Shown here: piece by piece, positions 25,162 through 36,880 of the stretch
Position numbering within the stretch: position 1 is the stretch's first letter
Layout of the letters: each line of letters begins with the position of its first letter
NCBI GenBank assembly: GCA_023238725.1
Contig: CM041538.1
Location: forward strand, 4,284,380 to 4,348,379
DNA: 64,000 nucleotides
From: Scortum barcoo
Lineage: Eukaryota > Chordata > Actinopteri > Centrarchiformes > Terapontidae
Direction: 5' to 3'
Notes under the pieces: generated by a model
Seen by the model: the letters and a program-made list of their open reading frames with translations, nothing else
Told to the model about the DNA's origin: nothing
Databases searched by the model: none
Program-made: the position numbers and the translations under genes

Positions 25162-28100
25162 CGAGCCCTGTCAATAAGGTCTTGTTCCCCTCACCCATGT
25201 TACTCCTCGTCTTTTTTCCCTGCTCAGACTTTCCGACCGCACATTCTGGAACACTCTGGAACATTCCGAACTAGTCATGGCATTCATCCCCCGATCCCCC
25301 TCACGTATGTGCACACACATTTTTATACACACACACACTCGCTCAGACACACGTACTCACACTGCCAGCATGCCAGCCCCAAGCGCTTCCTCTCCAGGTC
25401 TGATGGGGCATAAGTCGAGGTGGAGGGCAGGGAGCAGAGGAGGAAGGCGGCTTTAAGGGTGCTGGAGGTTGGGGGACACCCAAGAACCTGCACTCAGCGA
25501 TGAGCAGGAGGGTGATGTGTTATGGTGCATTAGGGCCTGCTTCTCGAGAGACAACACACAGGTGGGCCATGTCTGACATTGAGAGAAGACAAGCCTGTGG
25601 AAGCTTTACACTCCCAAACTCAGTCATTTAAACAGAGATGGCAGATCTTCCTAGTTCAGTCAGTTACATTAAAGTAGCATGAGCTGATCTATGGCCACTA
25701 GGGGGCAGAAGAAAACAAGCTGACAGACACACAGCCCTGTCATGTCACTGGTCATGTTCGGTGGGTTCATCAGAGCTTGTTTGCTTTTCTTACAGCAACA
25801 TGTCAAAAGTCTTGAAGAAAAAGTTCTACCAAATTCTCCATGACAGCCTCATCCACAGAAAATCTATAAAGGGATATTTTGCCTTCCATCTGTTCCCATG
25901 GTTGAGAATGAACTTTGATGGTCAAATGTATGGTGATACATGTTTAGTTTTGCACACTTTAATGTATCCACCATATGCTGACATTGAATTTAAATGAATT
26001 TATTACATTGCTCTTCCATATCTCATCATGGCTGCTGCTGGAATCCAAGGGTTAAAAATGCTAAACCACTGGTACAGTCATCTAAACTGTTTTACTTGCT
26101 TAATAAAATGAATTTATCTGTTAGCACTACTCTAAATGTTTATTTAAGATCATTTTCAGCCTCCGCAGGTTGAGCACTCAGGTTGTGCGGTCAGCTGGCA
26201 CTGATGCCCAACCTGTTCCTGCCTTACCCAGTAGGGGAGATGGGCACGGGCACTGGAAGCCCCTCACCCGTCCCCACGGCGTTCAAAGCTGAGGCCGGTG
26301 TCATGTTTTCCTGCCCCTGTGCCAGGGTCAAAGCATTCCATGCCAGACCAATATGGAAAACAAGCCTGAAGAGCTGCAGCTCTGTTTCAAAACAAGAGGC
26401 TCCTTTGAGGCCGTATTAGCCCATAAACCCTGGCCTCACCTCGCCGTTTCCTGTTTTAGGGAGTTGGGCGCTTGGTGGGGGCTGGGGGGGCTGGGGATTG
26501 GACACACGCACAAACACACACACGCATACATACAACTACATGCTCACCTGCCAGGTTAATGTCACACCACAAGTCCCCAAAGACTCATATTGGCCTTTGA
26601 CACAATATGATCCCTCTACTCTGTGGCTGCACTGAATACAACTGTTCAGGGTGAGAGTTAACTGAAGTACATGACAATAATGAACCACGTTTTGACCTAA
26701 AGTAACTTTTAGTTTCAGGAATCTTTTTCAAGGAACTGAATAGTTTCCTGTGGCCCATTGTTGTCTGCTTTTATACCGTGGTCAGAAGACCCACAAAGAT
26801 TGGGCAAATTAGTCCGCTGACATACGTGAGAGCGACGAATGTTTTTACACGTCATTTATCTGTTACACGTCCTCCTCAGCAAAAGCACTCCATAAGGCCT
26901 GGACTTCGTCATCACTTTATCTGTCATAGACCCTCTTCTGCTCCATGTCGATATCAGCCAAAAACAAACTGAAAATATACTATATATATAGATACTAGCT
27001 TTTAAAAATAAAATAAAATGCTGGGAATACTCGACCAATCAGAAATGTTCAGCGCTGCAAGGCCCACCCCAAAGGGTCCCAAAAGGACCCCAGGCAGGCA
27101 CTGTTTAAGGGGTAGAGTACTACCTCAGACACTTAAACTACACCCTGGTCCCTGTGGTGGAAGAGCACTGAGTTACTCCTAAGGTTCCTAGTCCCTGGAG
27201 GAAGTTCCTGTGGTCCAAACACTGCTATGGTCTCATATTTGAATACTGCTCTTTAAAGTGTTAACTGAATCCCTCTTCTGAATGTCAAGGATTGTGTGAC
27301 TGTCTGCAGGGGGAGCGTGTTGCAGTCAGGTACAAGTGTAAACATCTCACTACCACTGAACAGAGTGGGATGAGCTCAGTATTGTTTATTCTCTTAACTT
27401 CAATTCCCATGTTTAAGAAATCTATCTTCTTTAGTCCTTAAAAGGGTTTTAACCCAATTAGAGGTAAGGACATAGGTGAAAAAGAGAGGGAAAGAAGGGA
27501 AGGGAAGGATTGGGGGGGACCTAGAGCTGATGTTGAAGTTAGACTAAATCAGTCCATGTGTCAGAAAAATGTTAACAATGTGCACTCATCAGAAGCCCCC
27601 CTCCCCCCCGCAGCGTGCCATCATTAGCTCCAATCAGCTTTCCCATCATCATCATCATTATCACATCACCACCATGTGGTTTCATTAAGAGGATGCATAC
27701 TCATCTGTATCAGAAGGTGGCACTGCTGTGTGTGTGTGTGTGTGTTTTTCTCACAAGTAAGCGATTCAGTTTTTCTCTTTCACCTTAAAAACCTTTCCTC
27801 TAGAAATGTGCTGCATAATCATAACACTTCAACGCTTTTACAATTGCTTTAGATGTTAGCTGTGAATCTTTTTACATCTGTGCTGATAAAAGAGTTTTAG
27901 TACAACACAAAAAGAGCAATACCATACTTCAAGAAATATGACCACGTTTTTCCACAAAACTTTTTTGTTCTCAAAGTATGGAGGTATGATACTCAACCTT
28001 AGCTGTGCCCAACACGCTCAACAGGATGGACATTTTGAGCTTAAGAATAAAAGTAAACTCTCTTTTTATCTCTTTTCATATGAGCTATGGGGAGACAGGC

Positions 28101-31100
28101 TGGCGGAATCTCCTACATCAGTGGCATGAATAATTTATTAGCTAAACAAATTTCCAACCTTAAAAGGGTGAGAAACACGCCTCATGAAAAAAGCTCAACA
28201 GATGATTAAAAAAAAAACAAAAAGAAAAAAAAAACAAAACTATAACGACTCATTAAAACAAATCTTTCCATGTTCTAAAAGACAGAACGGACATCAGTGA
28301 TGGAGAAGCAGCAGGAAGGAGTGAATTTATGGCATTTATTCTACTGAACAGTACGTACAAGTACAGTGTAGTAAACTGTCACAACGTCTATAGCCATTAA
28401 CAATATAAACACAGCTACTCGCATCACTTCAGCCAAAGAAGAGATGTGAGTTTAGTCCCCCCTGCTGGTGGAATAGTGAACTACTGGAGCCTTTACTAAT
28501 ACTCAAGTCACTCTATCTCATACATCACTAGGGTTGGGTCACCTGTCTAACACTGAAGCGAAAAACACCCATTGGAAACATTTTCAACCCAGAAACAAAT
28601 TTAAATAGCTTAGTCTGTGTGCAACCACGGAGCTCATGGCCGTGTGTGCATTTATTTGTCATTGTGTATAAGCTACAACTGACCCACTTTAATGTGCTTT
28701 CATTAGACCACAAGGAGAGGCTGCCAAGCACACCACTGATCTGCAATTAGGGCTCTTATGGTTTAATGAAGCTGTAATCACAGACCACAAACACATGCAC
28801 ACAATATAAAACACACAGAGCACTAAGTAGGAACATTTGATGTGCCATGTGAAGAGCAGCCTGAATCTCTACTTGTGAACCAAGTCAGGCGTCTTCGCTG
28901 AAACAAATGAACAGAGCTTCCTGGTATCAGTATCAGTATGACTGGGAGCAATTTCAGAGCCCATTTCAGCTTTACTGGGTTGCAATATTGAGTATCTGGA
29001 AAAGCCACCATGAGAATAGTTTGGCCTTGTGACCTGACCTGAAAGAATCTAAGAAACGGGCAGGTCAACGAACATATGTCTACTATACCACTGAGCATCA
29101 GTGGCCCATGACGGTTGTTAATCTGCAAAGCAGCAGGATGGATGGAGTAGACATAAGGCCTATTTATCTATTTCAAACTGTAAGGAGAGTACAATTAGAG
29201 AGTCATATGGTCAGTGCACGTTATGACTGTCTGACATTTGAATGACGGCTCACAGATATATACTGTACTGTATCTTTGCGGTCAGACTCTATGTGCCTTC
29301 CTTACTTTCCAGTCTGATGTTTGTAAAAATAAGATAACATATAACATACAACATGTCCTGTGTTGAACATATGATATTATTATTCTTTTTTTTTGAAAAA
29401 CGATCATGTCATTTTAAAACAGCATATTGCAGCTGACTGTCTTGTGGCACATGGTACCGTGACACACTTCACTTGTCAACTAAATTAACTCTCATTTCTT
29501 CCTGTGTAACTACAAGTAATCAGACTTCATTCAGAGGAGGAATCAGCCTTCAAGGGGCCATCAACAGACATTATGAGCGACAGAGGACATGTGTGCACGG
29601 ATTCTTAGCTTTATGGTTATTATTGCTGGCACCCACTCAGACTCGATCCTGTGGTGCAAACAGCGAAGTCAGTGGAGTGAGGCGAGGAAGGAATGAGAGC
29701 AGTGTATCAAACGCCAACAGAGGAAAAGAAGAAAAGAGGCTCACAGGATGAGCATCAAACAGCTCGAGGGATCGTATCGTGGCGCAGCCTTGTTTTCCCA
29801 ACCAGAGGAGCTGAAGAAAGACGTCTGAACCTCAAAGCCAAAGAAAAGTTTTTACCGTTGAGCAGAAAGTCCGAAACTTGTCCTCTTCATAACCCCGGAT
29901 CGTAAAACAGCACTATCAGCCAGAGCCCCTGCCCGGCTCTGCAGCTCTGCCTTGGCACTCAGGTGGTCTCCCATAACTCACACTCTCTCACCCCAAGACT
30001 TCACACTGAGACAGCAGTCAAAGATATTCAGACTGAGCAGCATGCTGCCCTGAAATTTATGAACAGTAGTTAGGCAGGTTATTTACGGCATCAGTGACCC
30101 CGACACCCCGGCTTGTGACTTCTGAGATGGTCTATCCAGATGCCTGCCTGCTTGCCTCCTGCATGGGCTCTCGGCACTCAACAGTATCGCTATGACCAGC
30201 GGAATAAAAATGAATTAACAGTTATTCTTTGTTTTCCGTTAGAGAGGGTCGAGGGGAGTAGGAGCTTTAGAAAGTGCTGCTTGACAAAGGAATGTGAGAG
30301 GTTGAAAATGACTTTCCAAGACCTCTGATAGCTGTCTTTACAGGGCTGTATTCTGGGAACGGTGGACTGATGACATTCTCCTCATACAGACAAAACATCC
30401 CTAAGTCTCTGTTTATTCCGTGCAGCTTATTTGCTTGGATGGAAATGAACTCCCAAAAAGTAAAAATGCTCTTGATTGCACAAACTACTGCTGGTTCAAG
30501 CACAGAACCACTGATGCAAATGCCTCTCACCAGTTCATGGTGCTGCCACTTTATGTAAAAAATAAAAACTGCATATTCTAATTTTTTTTTTTTTTATCAG
30601 TTTAAGCGTTGTGAAATGTATAGAGCATTTACTGTAGAAACTGCCAAGTGGAAGCGTTAGCTCATACATGTAGGGATAGTGATACTGAATTGTCTGAAAT
30701 GTCTACTGAAATGTCTACTGAGTGTCGATTCAAAGAACAGGCAATATGAATACAATCTTTCACGGCATATCCAATTCTGTTCCAAACTTTATATATATTG
30801 ATATATTGAACACAGTATGTATTGATATGCAGGACATTTTATGTTCATTTGTAGGTAAAATATCAGACTGATGTGTCAGACAAATACAAATCAAAGTACA
30901 AGTCAAAAATTCAAATCTCATAATGCTACATTACTTGTACTATAATGTCCTAATAAACCTAGAGGTATTACAGGGATGGATACCAAACAGTATGCAACAT
31001 ATCTGCAGAATCACAAATTAAAATAATCTCACACTGTGTATTGTTTTTATGTCTGTATAGAGGACCAAATCCGAGGTACTAACTAAAACAAAAAAGCAAA

Positions 31101-33825
31101 TGAGTACCTTTATTTTTACAGGAATTATGGCCTAAGAGGCACTGTTTAGTTGTAATCATTTATCTTCATCATTCTTAATAATGATGAATATAAATGAATA
31201 ACTGTAAATATAAACTGAGCAATGTGTGAGTGGTTTGTCTGTCTCTAAATGTCATCCCTGTGGCTGACTGGGGACCTGTCCAGGGTGTCCCCAACTTCTC
31301 GCCCAATGCCAGCCGGGATTGGCTCCATCACCCCTACCACCCTCTCAAGGATAAACTGTATAGATAATGGATATAAGTTGTAAGAGCAAATAAAGGGGCT
31401 AAATGATTAATGTTTTAATTTGGTTAAAAACGATTAAAAATTGATGATTTCATTGTATGTCAAGTTTATATTAGCCTAAATTGCATAATTGAGCAATGTG
31501 TAGGGGATAAAAACACTTGAGACTTTTATTTCATTACGTCACTGAGTTTTGTTTTTTGTAACAATGGTTGAATGTAACCTGCCCCAGTTTGAAGTCAGGG
31601 GATGCTGAAGGTTGCTAAGTTTTTTGACCATGCATTGGACATGGTATAACTTTCAAGATTTTAAGTAAATATTCTAAAAACAAAAAAAAGTCATCGTGTC
31701 TCATTGCTTGTGTGGCAAATACCAATTGTTGGCTGATTCGAACAACTGGTACAATTACGAGAATTAAGACAAAAACGGAGTGCCACTTCTTAAATTATGA
31801 CAAATATATGTACTGAGGAAGTACATTTTAGAGTTACTTATAAACTTTATTATCAAAGATGAAAGTCACAAACATTGAGCATTTTGAACTTCGCATGGAA
31901 TAAATAATAACTACATATAAACAAGTCAATTAAACATAAAAAATAATATTAAACTTGAATAAATGAAAATCATACAAAAACATACAACGTGCAATTCCTT
32001 AGTTAACAGTATGTAATAAGTAAACTAATGTTTTATCAGTCACATCACAACACTGAATAGACCTGAGACATGTTTGACTTACATGTATGAATTATGAGTC
32101 CATGTTCTTTCCTATTGTAACTATGTTGATGCAACTTCCCAACCTCCAGGCAAAGAAACTCCAACTAACAAAGCCATGAGAGTAACAGGATAGCAAACAT
32201 CCTCGACATCATCGTCATCACTCTCACAGTTTCATCTATCAGCTGATCCATGCTGAGGTCATCCACTCTGCTGATTGTTCGGGTTATTATCCTATTGGTG
32301 TATGGTGCATATCATGTGACAAATGTTTCACACCACAGTAGGAGCATGTAGTCAAATGTCACAGTGAACACCTGGTACCTGTCCTCCCAAAGATCCTATA
32401 CAGAATTAGACGCTTCCTCAATATTTTTTCTAATAGCAACAGAATCTTAAACTGTATGTTTTTTGTCAATGTTCTTGTCTGGCTGCTAACCTACAAGTGA
32501 ATGGAGCAAAAATCTGACAGCACACATCACCACCAGCACATATACATACACTGTTAAAGCGATAGACTTAAGAAGATTTAGAAAAGCGTGAACTTGGTTC
32601 AAAATTTAAAGCAAGTGTACACTCTAGCTCCCTCCTCCTTTTTCTGTGATGCACACCAGCTCCCCTCCAAAACCCCTCCCCACAGCGATTTAATTCTCGT
32701 TTTTCTTCATCACTCTTCTTCTGTTCAACTTATCTTTGGTGTAAACTGGTGTTTTCTCATTGCTGGGTCATTCTGTTGTTGTTTATGTCCGTTATGTCCG
32801 CTCCATGTTAGCTCCTGCACAGTGGAGCAGAGTCTGTACAAGAGCAGTGATTGAAGCTCCCATCAGTTAGATACTCTGCTCTGATTGGTTGTTTTGATTC
32901 AGGTGTGGCAGATTCTTAGAGGCAGCAGGTGGAGCCAGAGGAAGCACATTGTTATAACAACTTATCTGTCCCATGTACTACTGTCACACAGTGTATTTAT
33001 GTAGTAGTTGTAGTAATGTAATGTTTTGAATGAGTCCCATTCACCTTTAGTGCTGCTTTAGTGATGGTAATGTACTTTTATGGATTATGTCAACTTAAAT
33101 TTATACCTCTTTCCTTTAACCTACAGTTCCTATTTCAGTAAAAGCGCATCAGTTAGGTTTCACATACGTCTGACGTCATGACATCCACTTAGATACATAT
33201 AGTAACAGTTTTAGGAAATATGACTACAAGCCATTTTTTAAACAGTTACCGTCATGTGCTTTAAACTGCAAGAGATGATTTTCTTTATTTCTTCACATCT
33301 GGTCATTTTAGTCGTGGTCATGCACAAGCTGTGAAGCACTCTGAACCTCAGCATCCCCTCTGCCCTACCCACACATCACATTATCTAAACCACACATTCC
33401 TACACAACTCCAACATGCTTGTTGCTTCAGAGCGACTATAATCAATATTCTCATATCAACAACAGATCAAAATAAGTACTTTAATGTGAAAGGTGTCGTG
33501 CCCAGCTCTGCAGTTCCACTCACCTCTACGCAGCTCTTTCAGTTAAGTTGTTCTGGTTTTATGTTTTGTTTGTTTTTTCTTGGTTCACTTGGTTGGTGAG
33601 CACAAATGAGACATCAAAAAGAAAGGTTAACATTGCAGGACATGAGCAATAAAGGATGCGGTGACAAAAGAAAATGTCAAGAATGAGTAAACAAGTGAGG
33701 AGTTATTCCCACTGTGGCAAAGAGTGACAGAGACACATCAAACAGTGAACAGACACACATAGCTCACACACACACAGCCACACACACACAGTTCACACAC
33801 ACACACAGTTCACACACACACACAG

Positions 33826-33888
<63 letters not shown>

Positions 33889-33977
33889 CCCACACACACA
33901 CAGTTCACACACACAGCTCAGACACACACACACACACAGCTCACACACACACACACACAGCTCACACACACACACAG

Positions 33978-34014
<37 letters not shown>

Positions 34015-34684
34015 CACACACACACACACAGAGCTCAGACACACACACAGAGCTAGATACAGTTCACACACACACACACACAGAGCTCAGATACAGTTCA
34101 CACACACACACACAGAGCAGATCAGTTCACACACACACAGCTTCACACACACACACACACAGCTCAGACACAGTTCACACACACAGTTCACACACACACA
34201 CACACACACAGCTGTCCACACACACACACACAGCTCACACACACACACACAGCTCACACACACACACAGCCCACACACACACACACACACACACAGCCTG
34301 GGCACACACTGAACTCTGCTCCTGGCTGTGTTAGCGTGTGTTTGTGAGGATGGCAGTAACGCACGGGTCATCTCTGGGGGGCAGAGGTGGAGAAGGTGAA
34401 AGTAACTTAATGTTGGGGGGCTTCAGGGGCCACTTCAGTGTACCTCAGCCTCCATAAACAGACAGGCTGTGTGGTGAATGTAAATAAAAACACCTCTGAC
34501 TCTTCCCCACCTTCAGAGGCTGCAGAGGGAGCAGCCGGTCCCTTCACTCCCACAGAGGGGGGGTGCAGGTGCTGTGAGGCGGTAACGTTACCTGCCCGGT
34601 GATGCCGGTGATAACGGCGACCCTCCGCTCCCTCGGCGGCTCTCCGTTCACCGCGGAGCTCGGCTCACTCCCGCACTGGGCCAT
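20274..34684 (-). CDS. gmds: gmds, GDP-mannose 4,6-dehydratase (5' part, exons 1-4; 3' part outside window)
   Basis: The enzyme converts GDP-mannose to GDP-4-keto-6-deoxymannose with bound NADP, the first step of de novo GDP-fucose synthesis in the cytosol. Four exons at 34592-34684, 23892-23936, 21606-21693 and 20274-20383 join in phase to give exactly 112 codons. The dinucleotide-binding motif TGITGQDG (Gly27, Gly30, Gly33) crosses the exon 1/2 junction. It is followed by the exon 3 block RRSSSFNTGRIEHLY and the exon 4 block HYGDLTDSTCLVKIIN, ending NLGAQSHVK. These match vertebrate GMDS nearly residue for residue, and exon borders agree with the human gene as I recall it. The catalytic Thr/Glu/Tyr/Lys set lies in later exons and is absent from the window. 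No breaks are seen. The product is about a third of the usual ~370 residues. Zebrafish slytherin is a mutation in this gene. Confidence 0.96.
20384..21605 (-). other. gmds intron 3
   Basis: The 1.2-kb intron has donor GTAAG and acceptor CTCAG. More than half is filled by a degenerate LINE 3' fragment (20545-21177) in the orientation opposite to gmds transcription. Confidence 0.9.
20545..21177 (+). mobile_element. degenerate LINE fragment (Rex1/CR1-like), 3' end
   Basis: The 5' part reads, across two shifted frames, like the C-terminal end of a Rex1-type reverse transcriptase protein: DLYTQRCRRR, then KIIKDPSHPAT, then LPSGRRFGS, then an arm ending RLLN. Frame shifts show it is dead. An AT-rich 3' untranslated part follows, ending at 'gacaataaattcttgaatct' and a TTGAATC tandem tail, the typical LINE end. 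The exact 5' boundary is approximate. The family name is from memory and was not searched. Confidence 0.75.
21606..21693 (-). CDS. gmds: gmds exon 3
   Basis: The 88-nt exon lies between acceptor CTCACAG and donor GTAAG. It codes VHGILRRSSSFNTGRIEHLY followed by QNPQTHTEG, then one base of Asn76. The Arg-Arg-Ser-Ser-Ser run lies in the NADP phosphate-binding region of the family. It is nearly identical to the human exon. Confidence 0.96.
21694..23891 (-). other. gmds intron 2
   Basis: The 2.2-kb intron has donor GTGAGAG and acceptor CTCACAG. It is AT-rich, with no second gene or well-defined repeat recognised. A GC-richer patch lies at 23040-23260 without exon-like frames. Confidence 0.85.
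23892..23936 (-). CDS. gmds: gmds exon 2 (45-nt exon)
   Basis: A 15-codon microexon codes DGSYLAEFLLAKGYE, with acceptor TTTTGTCTTTTCAG and donor GTGAGAG. It supplies the second half of the Gly-rich NADP-binding loop (Asp32, Gly33). It is too short for an ordinary open-frame search and was recognised from the conserved sequence. Confidence 0.95.
25124..25160 (+). repeat. (TG)n(AG)n compound microsatellite
   Basis: About ten TG units pass directly into about eight GA units within gmds intron 1. Confidence 0.95.
26475..26497 (+). other. G-rich tract with quadruplex potential
   Basis: G-runs of 5, 7 and 4 bases are separated by CT. The seven-base run can supply two triplets, so the four-run rule is met. 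The tract lies in gmds intron 1. Confidence 0.5.
31226..31378 (+). repeat. CCATCC-family teleost retroposon remnant
   Basis: The stretch 'gacctgtccagggtgtcccc' through 'gggattggctccatcacccc' is the reverse complement of the body of the element at 7708-7835, here ending in 'actgtatagataatggat'. It is more diverged, and no target-site duplication is evident. Confidence 0.7.
33750..34296 (+). repeat. composite CA-rich array (minisatellite-like)
   Basis: About 550 bases of CA repeats are punctuated by recurring short interruptions (AGTTCACACA, AGCTCACACA, AGCCCACACA, AGCTCAGACACA), giving a higher-order pattern rather than a plain dinucleotide run. It makes a false 206-codon His/Thr frame on the plus strand and Cys/Val frames on the minus strand. 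It ends about 0.3 kb from gmds exon 1, inside intron 1. Confidence 0.95.
34297..34591 (-). other. gmds intron 1, 5' end next to exon 1
   Basis: The donor GTAACG follows exon 1 at 34591. The rest is mixed sequence that grows GC-rich towards exon 1, where the CpG island begins. Confidence 0.85.
34592..34684 (-). CDS. gmds: gmds exon 1 with start codon
   Basis: The exon codes 31 residues beginning MAQCGSEPSSAVNGEPPRER and ending RVAVITGITGQ. The ATG (34682-34684) stands in the context GACAGAGATGG and is followed by a low-complexity leader, as in other GMDS proteins, before the first beta strand and the Gly-rich motif. The donor is CAG|GTAACG. No ATG closer to the Rossmann strand exists in this exon, so this start is favoured. 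Confidence 0.95.
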
Positions 34685-34960
34685 CTCTGTCCGGCTGGCT
34701 GTTCGCGCTCTGAGGCCGGTGACCGAGCGACGCGGGCGGTCTGCGTGTTGACGGCGGAGGCACCGAGCGGAGCCCTCAGCATCCGCAAAGCAGGAGACGC
34801 ACCGGTGCTGCTAGCGGGACGTAGCAGGAAGCGGCCGCGGCGTCAGCCAATGAGAGCAGAGCAAGTGTGGGCAGCGGAGGAGGCTTCACAAAGAGGGCAG
34901 AGTGTGCGTGTGAGGGCCGGGGGGCTTCGGCCACAGCGCCACCTGATGGACGGAGGGACA
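34685..34960 (-). promoter_or_regulatory. CpG-rich promoter and 5' UTR of gmds
   Basis: Sequence upstream of the gmds ATG is strikingly rich in G+C and CG dinucleotides compared with everything around it. CpG density is high from about 34580 to 34930. No TATA box is seen at a suitable distance, which fits a housekeeping CpG-island promoter. The exact transcription start cannot be placed. Confidence 0.75.
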
Positions 34961-35239
34961 CAGCTCCCTCCTTCAGTTTCTGAACACGTCTTTGAGATTT
35001 GATTCATGTTTTTTATTGGAAATCCACGCCATAGTTTTATTGTACAAATGCACAGTTTCCTTTCCTAAAAGTATTTGAATAAAAAATATCCTGTATGTGT
35101 ATCTCCTTATTGTCTGCCATTAAATGTGTTTTAATGGTGATGTAAATATTTTGTATTATAAATCAGCAATAGGAGAGGAAAAGATGAAGATAGAGATACA
35201 GTTTTTTTTTTGCAGTTTGACAATGTATTCACTTACAGG

Positions 35240-35598
35240 TGAGGTGGTGTGGATCAGGTCCTGCATACCCAGCATTCCCTGAAGTTGCTCGATGTTCCAT
35301 CCAGGACGTAACCTCTTTCTGTACAATTCATATCTTTGTTATCAAACTGTACCACTGTGAGGTTCCTGTGGATTTCTAACCTGAGCACTTGACATCTATT
35401 GCATGTCTGTCCATCCTGTGAGAGGGATCTCTCCTTTGTTGCTCCTCCTGATGGTTTCTTCAATACTTTTCCCTGTAAAACTTTTTCTTTTTCCTCATCC
35501 TAGTTGGGGGTCTAAGGACAGAGGGTATGTTGTACAGCCCCTTAAGCCAAACTGTGACTTGTGATACTGCACCATATAAATAAAAATGACGATGACTT
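35240..35598 (+). repeat. teleost interspersed repeat (retroposon 3' end type)
   Basis: The run 'gcatgtctgtccatcctgtg' onward ('agagggatctctcctttgtt', 'ctaaggacagagggtatgtt', 'gtgatactgcaccatataaa') is a sequence I recognise as recurring through many fish genomes. It ends in 'taaataaaaatgac', like a retroposon tail. The class is uncertain. Confidence 0.6.
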
Positions 35599-36419
35599 GA
35601 CATATATTTACAAACTAATTAGTGCAGTTTGACACACATGTACACACAGTACAGAACATCTATTCATGCTTCACATGTATGAACTGCTTCTTCATAAAAC
35701 AAAATCATAAAATATTCCACATTCCTCGTACATGTTAGGCATTATTCAACTTTATTAGCAAGCTATACAGGTTAGCATTAGCCTTTCTTCAGAAACGGCT
35801 TTTTCTAGTCTCTATTTTAGATCTGCATTTACTGACAGTATTCAGAACAAAAGTTGATACTTAAAATAAATAATGTCAAATAACATTTCTCTGAACATCA
35901 TTTGTCTTTTTAGCCAAAAGTAGCATTTAAGGAACATATTAGTGCTGTTGGATCTAATTTGATGGTCTCAGTGACCTTAATAAGATTCAGTCTTGTTGAT
36001 TATACGCTGGCACACTCAAACGTTAAACATGTGTTTGTGTGCTCTCAGGCATATTTACTTCAGCTTTGAGCCTTTTTCAATTCTTAAAGTCACAGCAGCA
36101 TGAAATGTGAATCTCTTTGGGCTGGATGAAGTAAAAACACTCACAGTTGACATTCTGCACATGTAATAGTGTGTGAAATGATGCTGGAACCAAAACAGTG
36201 AAGAGGAGTAATGGAGGTCCAAATGCCTCAATGACAACAGAGTAGTTTCCTTCTAGAAGAGGGGTCCTCTGCCTTCAGTCAGTGTAGACCCAGAGTAAAA
36301 CTACATCTTTGAACATTGATACAGCTGCATAAGCTATACATACAACAAAATCAGCTTTATTCACCACTGGGAATTTACTCTCGGGTTTGACGTATGCTTT
36401 AAAGTAGTTCCAAAGGCCT

Positions 36420-36880
36420 TCAACAGAATCAGATTGTCCAACTGGAAGATTATTCCAGCAAAAGGGGAAACAGTAGGAAAAAGCCCCGCAGCCAGCTGAC
36501 TTTTTCCAGTAGTTTCCAGTAGTGAAAAGCACAGGAGGTGCATACGGCATAACGTTTATTGAGATCAGACAGATAAGAAGAGGCAAGCCCATTTATAACT
36601 GTATGAGTCAACAGAAGCACCTTAAAGACCTGACATGGACAGGGAGCCAAACAAGGGAAGCCAGACCTGGTCCAGTTTTAGTTAAGATCAAAGCTGCAGC
36701 ATTCTGGACTATATGAAGACCTTTACTGAATCAGCCATGGACAGAGAGTCTGATGTTAGCACAAGGGCATCTTGATGATTTCTTTAATGTGCTGATCAAA
36801 GGAGAGCATATGATCGAACATGACATCAAGATTCCTGGCTTTTAAATCACTGTTGCTGGGTCAAACTGTGCCAACTGGGC
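36420..36880 (+). repeat. teleost interspersed repeat, class unassigned
   Basis: The pattern (agaagcaccttaaagacctgac, then a block ending gctgcagcattctggact, then gtgctgatcaaaggagagca and acatcaagattcctggct, each cut here to short pieces) resembles a repeat seen repeatedly in fish sequences. It has no intact frame. The boundaries are approximate. Confidence 0.5.

Larger units (their letters stand above)
23937..33749 (-). other. gmds intron 1 (main part)
   Basis: Intron 1 runs from 23937 to 34591 (10.7 kb). It holds several microsatellites, a G-rich tract near 26475-26497 and an old CCATCC-family repeat at 31226-31378. Scattered open frames of 60-100 codons show no splice borders or family likeness. 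First introns of gmds are candidates for holding cis-regulatory elements, but nothing here can be proved from one sequence. Confidence 0.8.

Noticed and set aside
33714..34334. 206-codon open frame of His and Thr
   Set aside because: It is the translation of a CA-rich array with interruptions; all frames of such DNA are open and there is no unique protein signal.
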